Below, one piece after another: positions 1-10,948 of a stretch of DNA of 64,000 nt. Position numbers and translations under genes: made by a program. Every line of letters begins with the position of its first letter. The first letter of the stretch is position 1. Source of the DNA: Ovis canadensis (Eukaryota > Chordata > Mammalia > Artiodactyla > Bovidae). Location of the stretch: assembly GCF_042477335.2 (NCBI RefSeq), contig NC_091257.1, positions 44,982,501 through 45,046,500 on the forward strand, given 5' to 3'. The notes beneath the pieces are model-generated. The model was given only the letters and a program-made list of their open reading frames with translations, did no database searches and was not told the origin of the DNA.

Positions 1-11
1 ACAGTCTGGCA

Positions 12-197
12 GTTGGGTTTTTTGGTTGTTGTCATCTCTGTGTATCTTTTGTCCAGAATTTGCCCCAGCTGTGCATACACATAGTTATTTGTAGTCCCTT
101 ATGGTTTCTTAGCATTTTGTTGCTTGAGGAGATGTTTGTCCAGGTACAAGCATTGCAGCACAGCAGTGAAAGATCCCAGGTCCCAGGCCTTTCTCAA
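12..197 (-). mobile_element. ERV LTR fragment (same family as LTR at 19.6-20.1 kb)
   Basis: Reads side by side with about 19893-20072: both share the blocks around 'gtccagaatttgcc', 'gttatttttagtccc' (here with small changes) and 'ttttgttgctygaggaga'. Judged from the ERV downstream, this is the U3 part of an LTR on the minus strand. It is cut by the window edge and has diverged by many substitutions. Bases 198-435 that follow were not recognised. Confidence 0.6.
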
Positions 198-467
198 AAT
201 GAGCTGTGGAACTCTGACTTTGAACACCTCATCAGATTTTTTGTGTATTGGGATCTTCTGCCATTACGGCCATCAGAAAGAAAAGTCAAAATTGAGTAGA
301 TGTCAAACATTACCTCAACATGAACATCACTACTGTAACCAGGACCTCATTATAATTTCATCTTCTTGTTCAAGGCCAAACAAAATTCAGCTGCTTACTG
401 AAATGTGAGCAGAGGTAAGATTTTCTTTACTGTTTGTGAATTTTAGTTTAGTTCAATTTTTATTTCG

Positions 468-675
468 TGAAAGTGAAGTTGCTCAGTCATGTCTGACTCT
501 TTGTGACCCCATGGACTGTAGCCTACTAGGCTCCTCAGTCCATGGAATTTTCCAGGCAAGAGTACTGGAGTGGGTTGCCATTTCCTTCTCCAGGGGATCT
601 TCCCAACCCAGGAATTGAACCTGGGTCTCCCGCACTGCGGGCAAACGCTTTACCATCTGAGCCACCAGGGAAGCA
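468..675 (-). mobile_element. Bov-tA SINE
   Basis: Reverse-oriented Bov-tA. The tRNA-Glu-like head lies at the right, ending in the complement of 'gcttccctggtggctcag'. The BovB-derived tail lies at the left, at 'cagtcatgtctgactctttg'. The open frames across it are SINE shadows. Bases 676-1060 were not recognised. Confidence 0.9.
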
Positions 676-1060
676 CTTATTCCTTATTTCAGGAAGTATG
701 CATTAATTTTTGCATGGAAAACACAGCTATACACCTTTGAAGTACTGGATCTTTGCAAACAAAAATCATCTACAATGAAGTAAAATATATAAGCATTTTT
801 CTTGGGAGAAAGGTCCATACCTTTCATGAGCTTCTTGAAGTATTCATGCACCTCAATAGTTGAGATTCATTGCCCTACAAGAATGAAAATACAGTCATTA
901 ATAATGGGTCCACTTTATAGTTATAATGGGATGAGTGGGTTCTGAGAGGAGCTGGAGATTTTTTGGCAGCATTCAATGTGATGACTTTAAGGCTTACTCA
1001 TTTGAAAGTAGTAAATCCCTCCATTCCTATTATAAGATGACAATATATTTGTGGATTTTT

Positions 1061-1350
1061 GTTGTAGTTCAGTTGCTCAGTCATGTCCAACTCTTTGCAA
1101 ACCCATGGACTGCAGCATGCCAGGCTTCCCTGTCCTTCACCATCTCCCAGAGCTTGCTCAAACTCATGTCCATTGAGTCAGTGATGCCATCCAACCATAT
1201 TGTCCTCTGTCGCCCCTTCTCCTCCTGCCTTTAATCTTTCCTGGCATCAGGGTCTTTTCCAATGAGTCGGCTCTTTGCCTCAGGTGGCCAAAGTATTGGA
1301 GCTTCAGCTTCAGCACTTCCAGTAAATATTCAAGGTTGATTTCCTTTAAG
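1061..1350 (-). mobile_element. BovB LINE, 3' end fragment
   Basis: Antisense BovB 3' end. It starts with the typical 'gttcagttgctcagtcatg' tail and runs into the end of ORF2, seen on the minus strand as the L-K-L-Q-Y-F-G-H-L block. It is heavily 5'-truncated. Confidence 0.9.
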
Positions 1351-1555
1351 TTTGAATTTTTACTTAAAAAATTTATTTTATTCAAGTATTGATTTACAGG
1401 ATTGTGTTCATTTCTGCTGCACAGAGAAGTGATTCAGTGAGATATATATATATATACATACATTCTTTTTCATATTCTTTTCCACATGGTTTATCACAGA
1501 ATATTGAATATAGTTCCCTGTGCTCTATTGTAAGACCTTGTTGTTTACCTGTGGG
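1351..1555 (-). mobile_element. L1 3' UTR fragment (artiodactyl type)
   Basis: Contains the antisense signature of artiodactyl L1 tails: 'gatttacaggattgtgttca', 'gaagtgattcagtgag', a short TA run, and 'atattgaatatagttccctg'. The same signature heads the larger L1 at about 43.0 kb, which supports the assignment. Bases 1556-1740 were not recognised. Confidence 0.75.
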
Positions 1556-1740
1556 GTTTTAATCTGTGACTTGGTTTATGAAAGGAAAATAATGTTTGTA
1601 ATATATATTTGTATATAACATGATATTTTAGATATTTAAAGATTGCATATATAATTATACATATCGGTTATCTGAGCAGATAATAATCCCTGATTATTAT
1701 TATTTCTTGCTATAACACTTGGTCCAGGTTATCGTTAAGG

Positions 1741-2219
1741 AAAAAGCGTAGCTTTCTGCCCTCTTTCCATATTGCCATCATGGTGCGCAGGAAGGTCTGG
1801 CTGATGCTCTCAAGAGTATCAACAGTGCCGACAAGAGAGGCAAACCCCAGGTTCATTAGGCTGTCCTGTCATCATTTGGTTTCTAATTATGATGGTGAAG
1901 CATGGTTGCATTGGCAAGTTTGAAATCACTGATGATCACAGAGTTGGGAAAATTGTTGGGAACCTTACAGGCAGGTGAAGCAAGTGTGGAGTGATCAGCC
2001 CCAGATTTGATGTGCACTCAGAGATCTAGAAAAAGGGCAGAATGACCTGCTTCTGTCGTATTGGTCTGGTTTCACTGTACGGACAGCCTCAGCTTGCATC
2101 ATACACCATGAAGAAGCAAGACAGAAACACACAGGAGGGAAAATCCTGTGATTCTTTTGCTAAGGATGTAAAACATCTGTGCAAATAAAGTGCCTCAACA
2201 GGCAAAAAGAAAAAGTATA
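1741..2219 (+). pseudogene. RPS15A: RPS15A processed pseudogene
   Basis: Intronless copy of the mRNA for 40S ribosomal protein S15a (uS8), a small-subunit core protein. A 5' UTR remnant ends at the ATG at 1780. The coding homology then runs continuously to a stop at 2161-2163, about 130 codons as expected for the family. A short 3' UTR with AATAAA (about 2184) and an A-rich tail follow. Against the known S15a coding sequence, one base is lost about 16 nt after the ATG, which shifts frame, and there are more indels and stops inside, so it cannot make the protein. The lack of introns, the A-rich end and similar 'gaaaaagyrta' bases on both sides (about 1740 and 2209) suggest LINE-mediated retroposition. 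Confidence 0.9.
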
Positions 2220-2489
2220 ATGTGTAAGCTCTTTAAAACTGGGAACTCTACCTTCCATGTTCTTTGAAGCTCTGTAAGACCTAACCTCTGGCTCTATATT
2301 CTTTCATATAAATCAGAATCTATTCAACATCCTGGTAGTATAAGTACTTATTCATGGCCTGGTTACCTATCTTTACATGTTTGTTTTCTTTTAATGAGAA
2401 GTGTACATAAAGTACTTTTTCACATCCCAAACTATGAGAATTGCCTTAAGACAAAGTCCTTGTGGAATTGTTTGAGTTGTGAGATGCAT

Positions 2490-2605
2490 TAGCTTATTTA
2501 TTTTGCCATGTGGGTTGTGGGATCTTTGTTTGCCAAGTAGAGATCAAACTTGGGCCCTCAGCAGTGAGAATTCAGAGTCCTAACCACTGGATGGCCAGGG
2601 AACTA
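2490..2605 (-). mobile_element. CHR-type tRNA SINE
   Basis: Antisense of the cetartiodactyl CHR SINE head. At the right end 'taaccactgg...ccaggga' is the complement of the usual 'tccctggtggtccagtggtta' start. It is short and diverged. Confidence 0.7.
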
Positions 2606-3534
2606 CCAGCACCTACTTAATGTTCTAGTTATTCTCCTTGGGTGTTGCCCTATTTGTCAATATCCTGTTGTCGTTCAGTCACTAAGTTGTGTGACCAACT
2701 CGTGTGACCCCATGGACTGCAGCACGGCAGGCTTCCCTGTTCTTCCCTAAATCCTGGAGTTTGTGCAAACTCATGTCCATTGTGTTGGTGATGCTATTGA
2801 ACCATTTCATCCTCTGCTGCCCCCTTCCCCTTTTGCCTTTAATCTTTCCCAGCATCATGGTCTTTTCCAGTAAGTCTGCTCTTTGCCTCAGGTGACCAAA
2901 GTATTGGAGCTTCAACTTCAGCATCAGTCCTTCCAATGATTATTCAGGGTTTATTTCCTTTAGGATTGACTGGTTTGATCTCCTTCCAGTCCAAGGGAAT
3001 CTCAAGAGTCTTCTCCAGCACCACAGTTCAAAAGCATCAATTCTTAGGTGCTCAGCTTTCTTTATAGTCCAACTCTCATACCCATACACGACTACTGGGA
3101 AAAACCATAGCTTTGACTAGACAGACCTTTATTGGCAAAGTGATGTCTCAGCTCTTTTAGTACACTGTCTACGTTTGTCATAGGTTTTCTTCCAAGGAGC
3201 AAGCATCTTTTAATTACATGTCTTCAGTCACCATCCACAGTGATTTTGGAGCCTAAAAATAATGTCTGTCACTGTTTTCATTTCCCCCCCATCTGTTTGC
3301 CATGAAGTGATGGGACTGGATGCCATGATCTTTGTTTTTTGAATATTGAGCTTCGAGCCAGCTTTTTCACTTTCCTCTTTCACCTTCATCAAGAGGCTCT
3401 TTAGTTCCTCTTTGCCTTCTGCCATTGGAGTGATATCATCTGCATATCTGAGGTTGTTGGTATTTCTCCTGGCAGTTTTGATTCCAGCTTGTGTTTCATC
3501 AAGTCCAGAATTTTGCATGATGTACTCTGCACAT

Positions 3535-3731
3535 GGAGCTTCCCTGGTGGCTCAGCTGATAAAGAATCCTCCTGCAATGTGGGAGACCTGGTTTTGATCC
3601 CTGGGTTGGGAGGATCCCATGGAGAAAGGAACTGCTACCCACTCCCGTATTCTGGCCTGGAGAATTCCATGGACTGTATAGTCCATGGGATCGCAAAGAG
3701 TCAAACATGACTGAGTGACTTTCACACTTTT
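3535..3731 (+). mobile_element. Bov-tA SINE nested in BovB
   Basis: Starts with 'cttccctggtggctcag' and ends near 'gactgagtgactttcacac'. It is flanked by the 12-bp repeat tactctgYaYat at 3523-3534 and 3732-3743, with two differences. The host BovB resumes directly after it. Confidence 0.92.
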
Positions 3732-3945
3732 TACTCTGTATATAAGTTAAATTAAGTAAGGTGACCATATACAGCCTTGATGTATTCCTTTCCCAATTTT
3801 GAACCAGTCCATTGTTCTAACTTTTGCTTCTTGACCTGCATACAGATTTCTCAGGAGGCAGGTAAGATGGCCTGGTATTCCCATCTCTTTAAGAATTGTC
3901 CACAGCTTTTTGTGATCCACACAGTCAAAGGCTTTAGCATATCCA

Positions 3946-4317
3946 TTTTGAACTGTGGTGTTGGAGAAGACTCTTGAAAGTCCCTTGGACTACAAGGAGA
4001 TCCAACCAGTCCATTATGAAGGAGATCAGCCCTGGGATTTCTTTGGAAGGAATGATGCTAAAGCTGAAACTCCAGTACTTTGGCCACCTCATGCAAAGAG
4101 TTGACTCATTGGAAAAGACTCTGATGCTGGGAGGGATTGGAGGCAGGAGGAGAAGGGGATGACAGAGGATGAGATGGCTGGATGGCATCACCGACTCGAT
4201 GGACGTGAGTCTAAGTGAACTCCAGGAGTTGGTGATGGACAGGGAGGCCTGGCGTGCTGAGATTCATGGGGTCGCAAAGAGTCAGACACGACTGAGCAAC
4301 TGAACTGAACTGAACTG
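3946..4317 (+). mobile_element. BovB 3' end inserted antiparallel into the older BovB
   Basis: Plus-strand last part of BovB ORF2 and tail, ending in 'gagcaactgaactgaactgaactg', the short repeat typical of BovB ends. 'atcca' flanks it at 3941-3945 and 4318-4322, and the host BovB continues on either side. It is a 5'-truncated copy of about 370 bp. Confidence 0.88.
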
Positions 4318-4560
4318 ATCCATAAAGTAGAAGTAGATTTTTTTGGAATTTCCTTGCTTTTTCTGTGATCCAATGGATGTTGGCAATTTGATCTCTGGTT
4401 CCTCTGGCCTTTCTAAATCCAACTTGCATATCTGAAAGTTATTGGTTCATGTACTGCTGAGGCCTAGTTGGAAGGATTTTGAACATTACCCTGCTATCAT
4501 GTGAAATAAGCACAGTTGTATGGTAGTTTGAACATTCTTTGGCATTGCCGCTCTTTGGGG

Positions 4561-4777
4561 GCAGGGCTTCCAAAGCAGTAAAGTAGCACAGCAGTAAAGA
4601 ATATGCCTGCCAATGCAGGAGATGAAAGAGACGTGGGTTCGATCACTAGGTCAGGAGGGAAGGGCAACCCACTCCAGTACTCTTACCTGGAGAATTCTGT
4701 GGACAGGGGAGCCTGGTGGGCTACAGTCCATGGGGTCACAAAGAGTTGGACATGACTAAGTAGCTGACACTTTCACT
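4561..4777 (+). mobile_element. Bov-tA SINE nested in BovB
   Basis: Full-length Bov-tA with a short scrambled head. The direct repeat tctttgggg is at 4552-4560 and 4778-4786. The host BovB reads on from 4787. Confidence 0.9.
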
Positions 4778-5163
4778 TCTTTGGGGTTGGAATAAACACT
4801 GACCTTTCCAGTCCTGTGGCCACTACCGAATTTTCTAAATTTGCTGAAATATTGAGTGCAATACTTTGACAGCATCATCTTTTAGGATTTGAAATAGCTC
4901 AGCTGGAATTGCATCACTTCCACTGGCTTTGTTTGTAGTAATGCTTCCTAAGGCCCATTTGACTTCACACTCCAGGATGTCTGACTCTAGGTGAGTGACC
5001 ATACCATTGTGGTTATCCAGGTCATTAAGACCTTTTTTGTACAGTTCTTCTGTACTCTTGCTATTCTTGCCACCTCTTCTTGATCTCTTCTGCTTTTGTT
5101 AGGTCCTTACCACTTCTGTCCTTTATCATACCCATCCTTACATATCCTTGTCAATATCCTGTT

Positions 5164-5759
5164 AATCCTTTTAATTCTTTCTGATATTCCCTTGTAATCA
5201 GCTTTGTGCACTTTACCAACTTTCTGTTATCACAGGCTTCCTGAAATTCCCCCATGCTCCAGTCTCCTTATTGGGCAAGAAAACTTTGAAAATATAAGCA
5301 TTTGACGGTCATCATCTGAGCATTGACTCTGTAGATGTCAAGCAGTGGGGTAGGTTTGGGAATAAGATGCAGTCTCTGCCACCAACGAGTTAAAAATCCA
5401 GACAGATTAAACAGCTTGGTAGAATCCTCTAGGATGCTGTCTCTCTGCTAGGAAGGAAAAGGGTTGTTGTGAATGAATAATTTAGGTGTCACTACCCTGC
5501 CAAATTTTAACTATCACATGTGCCCCCAAGTGTTGTATAGGTGCTAAGTAAATATGCCATTCCCCAGTCTCATTTTACACAGGGCCAATTCGACAGGCAG
5601 AGACAGTGGCCATTTTATAAATGAATTCATTTCAAAAATTATCACTCTGAGATCATTCCAATTGTCCTACGAAAAAAAGCCCATTCCTTTTTGACCACTG
5701 TGATGATACGTGTTCATGCTTACAAAAAGATTGCTTTGGACTTGATTTAATTAGCAATC
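5164..5759. other. no recognised feature
   Basis: No open frame, RNA gene or familiar repeat was recognised. The stretch is AT-rich and looks like single-copy intergenic DNA. Confidence 0.5.
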
Positions 5760-5877
5760 AGTCAGTCTACAAAAGTTTCCTGAGCAGAGGTTATGTGCCA
5801 GATTCTGGGGACACCACAGAGAACAAAACCAAGACCCTGGTCTCGGGGGTCTGCAGCCTGCTGGGGAGCGAGATGGA
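5760..5877 (-). mobile_element. L2 LINE fragment
   Basis: Antisense of the ancient L2 3' end: 'cctgagcagaggttatgtgccag', then 'gaacaaaaccaagaccctgg'. It is strongly diverged. Compare the better-preserved L2 at 39.2 kb. Confidence 0.6.
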
Positions 5878-6097
5878 CGATCTGTTATATTGTCCTTGAA
5901 CTCACTGCTCTTAGGCTTGGTCTGATTTACTTCACGTCATGTAAGTTCTTTAGATCCCTGGTTGGGTTCGCTCAGTGCAAGCAAACTTGAAACTCAGAAC
6001 TTCCAAATCTGCAGGGTATGACAAGACCCCTCATGGTGGCTCACTCTGCAGCGGTGACAGTGGGTTCTCTGCTCTCCTGTTGGTTTTACTGGCTTTG

Positions 6098-6325
6098 TGC
6101 ATGCATGCTAAGTCGCTTCAGTCGTGTCTGACTCTTTGCAACTCCATGGACTGTAGCCTGCCAGACTCCTCTGTCCAAGGGATTCTCCAGGCAACAATAC
6201 TGGAGTGAGTTGCCATTAGCTCCTCAAGGGGATCTTCCTGACCCAGAGATTGAACCTGCATCTCTTATGTCTCCTGCATTGGTGGGCAGATTCTTTACCA
6301 CTAGCACCACCTGGGAAGCCTGTTT
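6098..6325 (-). mobile_element. Bov-tA SINE
   Basis: Antisense Bov-tA, with its tRNA head at the right ('ccacctgggaagcc'). It is flanked by the 9-bp direct repeat ctggctttg at 6089-6097 and 6326-6334. Confidence 0.92.
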
Positions 6326-6334
6326 CTGGCTTTG

Positions 6335-6970
6335 GGTGGGTCACTTTTCAGTAGAGAGACAGTGGTAACCTTAACTGCCCTGAATTTAGACACAATAGTC
6401 TTCTACCAAAATCTTCTATAGGATAGACTCTCCTATTCATGTGTAGTCCTGTGAAACTCATAAAGGTGGACATGATCCACAATGTTACTTTTAAGAGTTT
6501 TTCCAGAGAGATTTTAATTTGATTTCTGGGAAAACAAATGGTAAACAAAAGCCTGGGATACAGCCCTCAAAGCATTGAAAAGCCAATATTCCAGCAGAGT
6601 GGGGTTTGAAGTATGTGAGAGTCCACTCTTGGCCTCACCCTAATAGAGATGATGCTTTGCTCCAACTCATTAAGATGACGCATCTCTCCATCCTTATTCA
6701 GAACCTTGTGCTAATGTGTGCTAGAAATAAGGACTCTATTCAGATGGCAGTGTTAGTCTCTCTCATTCTAACACTGTGACTTTCAGAGAGAATGACTCCC
6801 ATTCTGGCCAGGTGGTGTGCTAAGGATTTGGGGTCTATCTATACCTATTTATTTTAGCCACCACCCTACAACCTGGGGAAGGACACCCCTGCTACTGACC
6901 ACTTGTTGCTGATGCCCTCTGATGCTTGAGGAGCGATGGCCTTCTAGATTGATTAGGGCACCCATTTGCC
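6335..6970. other. no recognised feature
   Basis: About 640 bp of non-repeat-looking sequence. The 66-codon antisense open frame at 6348-6548 has no recognisable domain and no gene context, so it is not called. Confidence 0.5.
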
Positions 6971-6972
6971 AC

Positions 6973-8085
6973 TGTGATGGTTCATTTTATGTGTCCATTT
7001 GGCTGGACTGTAGTGTCCAGATATTTGGTCAAACATTAACCTGGGTGTGTCTGTGAGGGTGTTTATGCATGAAATTAATGTTTAAATGGGTGGACTTTGA
7101 GTAAAATAGATTGCCCTCCCTCATGTGGGTGGGCATTATCTAATCAGACGAAGGCCTGAATAGAATGAAAGATCGACTACCCCCATGTAAGAGAGATTTC
7201 TGCCAGCAGACAGCTTTTGGACCTCAACTGCAACACTGATTTTTTCTAGAGTCTCTAGCCTGTGAGCCCACCCTTCAGATTTTGGTCTTGCTAACCTCCA
7301 TAATGGGAAATAGATGGGGAAACAGTGGAAAGTGTCAGACTTTATTTTTGGGGGCTCCAAAATCACTACAGATGGTGACTGCAGCCATGAAATTAAAAGA
7401 CGTTTACTCCTTGGAAGAAAAGTTATGACCAACCTAGATAGTACATTCAAAAGCAGAGACATTACTTTGCCGACTAAGGTCTGTCTAGTCAAGGCTATGG
7501 TTTTTCCTGTGGTCATGTATGGATGTGAGAGTTGGACTGTGAAGAAGGCTGAGCACCGAAGAATTGATGCTTTTGAACTGTGGTGTTGGAGAAGACTCTT
7601 GAGAGTCCCTTGGACTGCAAGGAGATCCAACCAGTCCATTCTGAAGGAGATCAACCCTGGGATTTCTTTGGAAGGAATGATGCTAAAGCTGAAGCTCCAG
7701 TACTTCAGACACTCATGTGAAGAGTTGACTCATTGGAAAAGACTTTGATGCTGGGAGAGATTGGGGGCAGGAGGAGAAGGGGACAACCGAGGATGAGATG
7801 GCTGGATGGCATCACAGACTCAATGGACGTGAGTCTGAGTGAACTCCGGGAGATGGTGATGGACAGGGAGGCCTGGCATGCTGCGATTCATGGGGTCGCA
7901 AAGAGTCGGACATGACTGAGCGACTGAACTGAACCGAACTGAACCTCCATAGCTGTGTGAGCCAGTTCCTTAAAATACATCTCTTTCCGTCTCACTATGC
8001 TGCTCTCTCTCTCCTGTGTACACACTGTCTGCACACACATGCAGTGTACCCTAGTGGTTCTGTTCTCTAGGGAACTCCGATATAC
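6973..8085 (+). mobile_element. MLT2-type LTR (ERVL), split by a BovB tail
   Basis: Left part (6973-7302) follows the MLT2 pattern: 'gtgatggttcattttatgtg', 'tttggtcaaacattaacctg', 'ggactttgagtaaa', 'gtgggtgggcattatctaat', then the C-rich stretch before 'cttgctaacctcca'. The right part (7942-8085) resumes with 'gtgagccagttccttaaaata' and ends at about 'tggttctgttctctagggaa'. It is a solo LTR with no internal ERV sequence around it. The family name is from memory of MLT2 and could be a close ERVL relative. Confidence 0.7.
7303..7941 (+). mobile_element. BovB LINE 3' part (639 bp) inserted in the LTR
   Basis: Plus-strand end of BovB ORF2. A 144-codon open stretch (7314-7748) reads through the C-terminal part of the reverse-transcriptase ORF, with F-P-V-V-M-Y-G-C-E-S-W and the W-C-W-R-R-L-L-R-V-P-W block. 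It goes on in another frame to the tail 'gactgaactgaaccgaactg'. The 10-bp duplication aacctccata at 7293-7302 and 7942-7951 fixes both ends. One frameshift near 7735 breaks the ORF. Confidence 0.93.
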
Positions 8086-9197
8086 TTAGTCAACAGGTAT
8101 TTGGGCTACCAAGTGTCCTCACAGGGAGTCTTTTAGCCCCAAAACTTTGTGATGAGATAACTCTCAGTGATGGCTTATGTATCATGGCCCCTCCCTGAAA
8201 TGAAGAGGCAGTCATGGAATTTGAAGGGTGCAAAAGGAAAAAAAGAATATGGATAAAGGATTGTTCTACACAGCCACCTAGGGAGGCTGAGCCCATGTCC
8301 TCTGCCTGTACAATGGCAGTACTCCAGCTGACCCCTGATCCCATTCAAAACATTAAATGTGATCCAACTTTTTGAGTGGCCTTATATCTGTCATGACATT
8401 ACATTATGCTGTCAACTCATGGACAAGTCCATGGATTGATTGACTGAATTGGTTAGAATCTGAACCATTGGAACCTGTTCTTGTCTTGATCAAATTGAGC
8501 AGTCAACATTAGGAACTTTGAAATTAAATGTGACCTACTGAGAAAGGATTTGGTGGCAACAATAAATTGTCAATGAGCTATTCTACCCAAGCTCACAAGG
8601 AGGATGTTTTCATGGGTGGGGATGTAGGTGGCTGGCAAAGGTTAATAATCTCCTTGTACCCTGGGTGCTGAGATTACATTTTCTCCTTGTCTTTCCTATG
8701 GGGATATTCTTCAGAAGAAGGTGATTCTCAGCTAATCCTCCCTGTAGTCATCTCCCTTGTCAAAGAGCTTTGCCTTCTTACAACTGTTCTGCTTCTCCTC
8801 CTTCCCCTCTCCTCCCATTATTATTAGAGTTGAGCTTTGTTTCCACTGTTGGTTCTTGTTCTGATGGCAAGTGTGTACAAGCCATGGACTGACTCACTCA
8901 GTCAAATCCATTCAGAAGAGCAGTGATTCAAATCGTGTTGGTACCACCTTATTTAACTTAGGGATAAGAGATGTATCTGGCTAGCTCAAGATGACCAAAG
9001 GAAGGTTCTTTCTGATTAACGATACATTTCAAAAAATTATTGATACCTAACTTTAACCATGTCCACTGTAACTTTCTTTTCTCTTCCAAGAAAGATAATT
9101 GAAATAATGTTCTTGGGGAAATGCTTGAGCACAGACTAAAATGTATAATTCTTTCCCTGGTACCACCTAAAGGGAGATAATCTGAAACAACATTAAG
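8086..9197. other. no recognised feature
   Basis: About 1.1 kb with no recognised repeat, RNA or gene. Open frames of 84 and 99 codons on the minus strand (8090-8344 and 8958-9257) show no known domain, and the second overlaps a transposon. They are most likely chance. Confidence 0.5.
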
Positions 9198-9281
9198 TAT
9201 TGGGTTGGCCAAAAAGTTCGTTTGGGTTCTTCTGTAACGTGTCATGGAATAAGCCAAATGAGCTTTTTGGCTAACTCAATA
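9198..9281. mobile_element. mariner-derived hairpin MITE
   Basis: An 80-bp palindromic element (9200-9279) between TA dinucleotides. The left arm opens 'ttgggttggccaaaaagttc'. The right arm, read in reverse complement, opens 'ttgagttagccaaaaagctc'. The arms are about 40 bp with scattered mismatches. The 'ggttggccaaaaagttcgtt' end is typical of the bovine mariner family. Transcribed, it would fold into a pre-miRNA-sized hairpin. Confidence 0.88.
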
Positions 9282-9476
9282 CTTGCCTTCTAGCCACATG
9301 GTGAAGGTATATTTATCTACTCACCACTGGCTCAACAGCTGTCACCCTTTTTGTTAAGGTCTTCTGCTACCACATTTGACCTGGCCCCATACATCTCCAT
9401 AGTTTAGCTGACCGCATAATACCAGGATTCAGTCCTCATTTTGTACCCTAACTTTGTAGAGCACTGTTCAAGACTA

Positions 9477-9632
9477 GTAGTTCTCCTCCCAAGCTATGCT
9501 TGAGAATCACTTGTGGAGTTTGAAAATGCATGTGCGCCAAGGCTCTACCCCTGAATATTCTGATTCAGTAGGTCAAGGATGGGTCCCATTCATCTGTAGT
9601 GTTAATATCCCAGGTGATTCTGTGGTCAGACC
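9477..9632 (+). mobile_element. MER5A-type hAT-Charlie MITE
   Basis: Shows the MER5A order: 'tagttctc', 'tgagaatcacttgtggag', 'gattcagtaggtcaaggatg', then 'cccaggtgattctg'. It is old and diverged. Confidence 0.7.
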
Positions 9633-10594
9633 AAACAGCTGACTCTCCTAGACCTTCTGGTTCCATCTGCCCACTCTACACAGACCATCAGCCACATGGA
9701 TTGCATCAGTTAATGCACAAGTGAGAACTCCAGAGTAGCACCTCTTGCTGAAAAAGACATGGGCTGTTTGTATTCACAACAGAATTCAGTTGTAATGACT
9801 CACCATGGCTCACTGGCCAGAATCCTCCCTTTGGTATCCATCAGTGTTCCACTTCTGCTGGTCCTTTGTCATCCCTGGCACTGCTGTTACCATAACAGCT
9901 GGTTAGTATTAAGGAAGCTGTCAGCATATACATATAAGGAGTTTTAGAACTAATGCTAGGCTTTGGGGGAAGGAGCTGGGGGGATTTGTGAGTCTGGGCT
10001 GGCCTCCAGACACAATGTAATTCTGCTCGAGCCAGCTGCTAGAAGACCGCAACTTCTGGGTCTCCAGGGTAACAGGAGATGCTGTCTTCAAGGTCTTCAG
10101 ACCTCCGTGCATTCTGTTAATGTTCATCTAGATCACTAAGACCCAGACTCCCTTCTCCACTTCAGATCCCTGAGTGTGTGCTGGAAGAGGTTCTGAGCAT
10201 CCAATGGCACTAAAATCAATCAGAGACATAGGCATGGGAACTCCTCTTTCACCTTAGACATGTTCTAGGATGCATTAGGGCTGACCCTGGGTATAGTGCA
10301 TTCCTCTTTCTTGATGGGAAAGGGTCACACCTGGTGGGAGGTGATGTTTACATTCAGTGAACCCTTTGATGACTCAGCCCACTAAAACCTGTAGGTGCAG
10401 TTCTTTTTAATAAAAGCTACTGCAGTGTTGTCTTTGACGCAGGGAATATTCCTAAACTCTGTGCCTATCCTCTGGTTTCACTTATCCTGGCTTCTTTGCA
10501 TTCTAGCCAGTGGTCACCTTCCTACCTCTATTTTCTCTCCATCTCTTCTCTTTCTCTACTTCTAGCCTCTTTGGATGGAATTTCTGATTGGATG
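9633..10594. other. no recognised feature
   Basis: Nearly 1 kb without a recognised repeat, apart from ordinary low-complexity tracts. No coding potential is supported. Confidence 0.45.
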
Positions 10595-10799
10595 TTCTAC
10601 AGCAGGGGTCCCTAACCTCCAGATCCAATGCCTAATGATCTGAGGTGGAGCTGATGTAATAATAATAGAAGTAAAGCGCATGAAACATACAATGCACTAG
10701 GATCATCCCCAAACCATTCCCTGACCCCATCTGTGGGAAAAATGTCTTCCATGAAACCAGCCTCTGATGCCCAAAAGGTTGGGGACTGAGATTCTACAG
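10595..10799. mobile_element. hAT-type nonautonomous DNA transposon with 8-bp TSD
   Basis: Element 10603-10791 opens 'caggggtccctaacctcc' and closes 'aaaggttggggactgag', which are inverted versions of one another. It is flanked by the perfect 8-bp duplication ttctacag at 10595-10602 and 10792-10799, the size hAT transposases make. The interior resembles a common mammalian hAT MITE, but the exact family name was not recalled. Confidence 0.8.
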
Positions 10800-10819
10800 G
10801 ATTCTGATATAAATTCCTC

Positions 10820-10948
10820 TCAATGGCCACCCACTCCAGTATTCTTGCTTGGAGAATCCCAGGGACAGAGGAGCCTGGTGGGCTGCCATCTATGGGGTTG
10901 CAGAGTCGGACACAACTTAAGCGACTTAGTGTGCATGCGTGCAAAGGT
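10820..10948 (+). mobile_element. Bov-A tail fragment (Bov-tA/BOV-A2)
   Basis: BovB-derived monomer only: 'ggccacccactccagtattc' to 'cggacacaacttaagcgac'. The tRNA-like head is missing. Confidence 0.85.

Larger units (their letters stand above)
2654..5163 (-). mobile_element. BovB LINE with 16-bp target-site duplication, carrying three nested insertions
   Basis: Antisense BovB from its 3' tail (2670) to a 5'-truncation point near 5147. The perfect 16-bp direct repeat ttgtcaatatcctgtt occurs at 2654-2669 and 5148-5163 and marks the insertion exactly. The element is interrupted by Bov-tA (3535-3731), a plus-strand BovB tail (3946-4317) and Bov-tA (4561-4777), so the BovB itself is about 1.7 kb. 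Reverse-transcriptase remnants can be read on the minus strand, including R-Y-A-D-D around 3435-3450. The frame is broken many times and the element is inactive. Confidence 0.93.

Noticed and set aside
7136..7654. 172-codon minus-strand open frame
   Set aside because: It is the antisense shadow of the BovB ORF2 fragment at 7303-7941 and runs across the BovB/LTR border. The plus-strand frame carries the real protein blocks.
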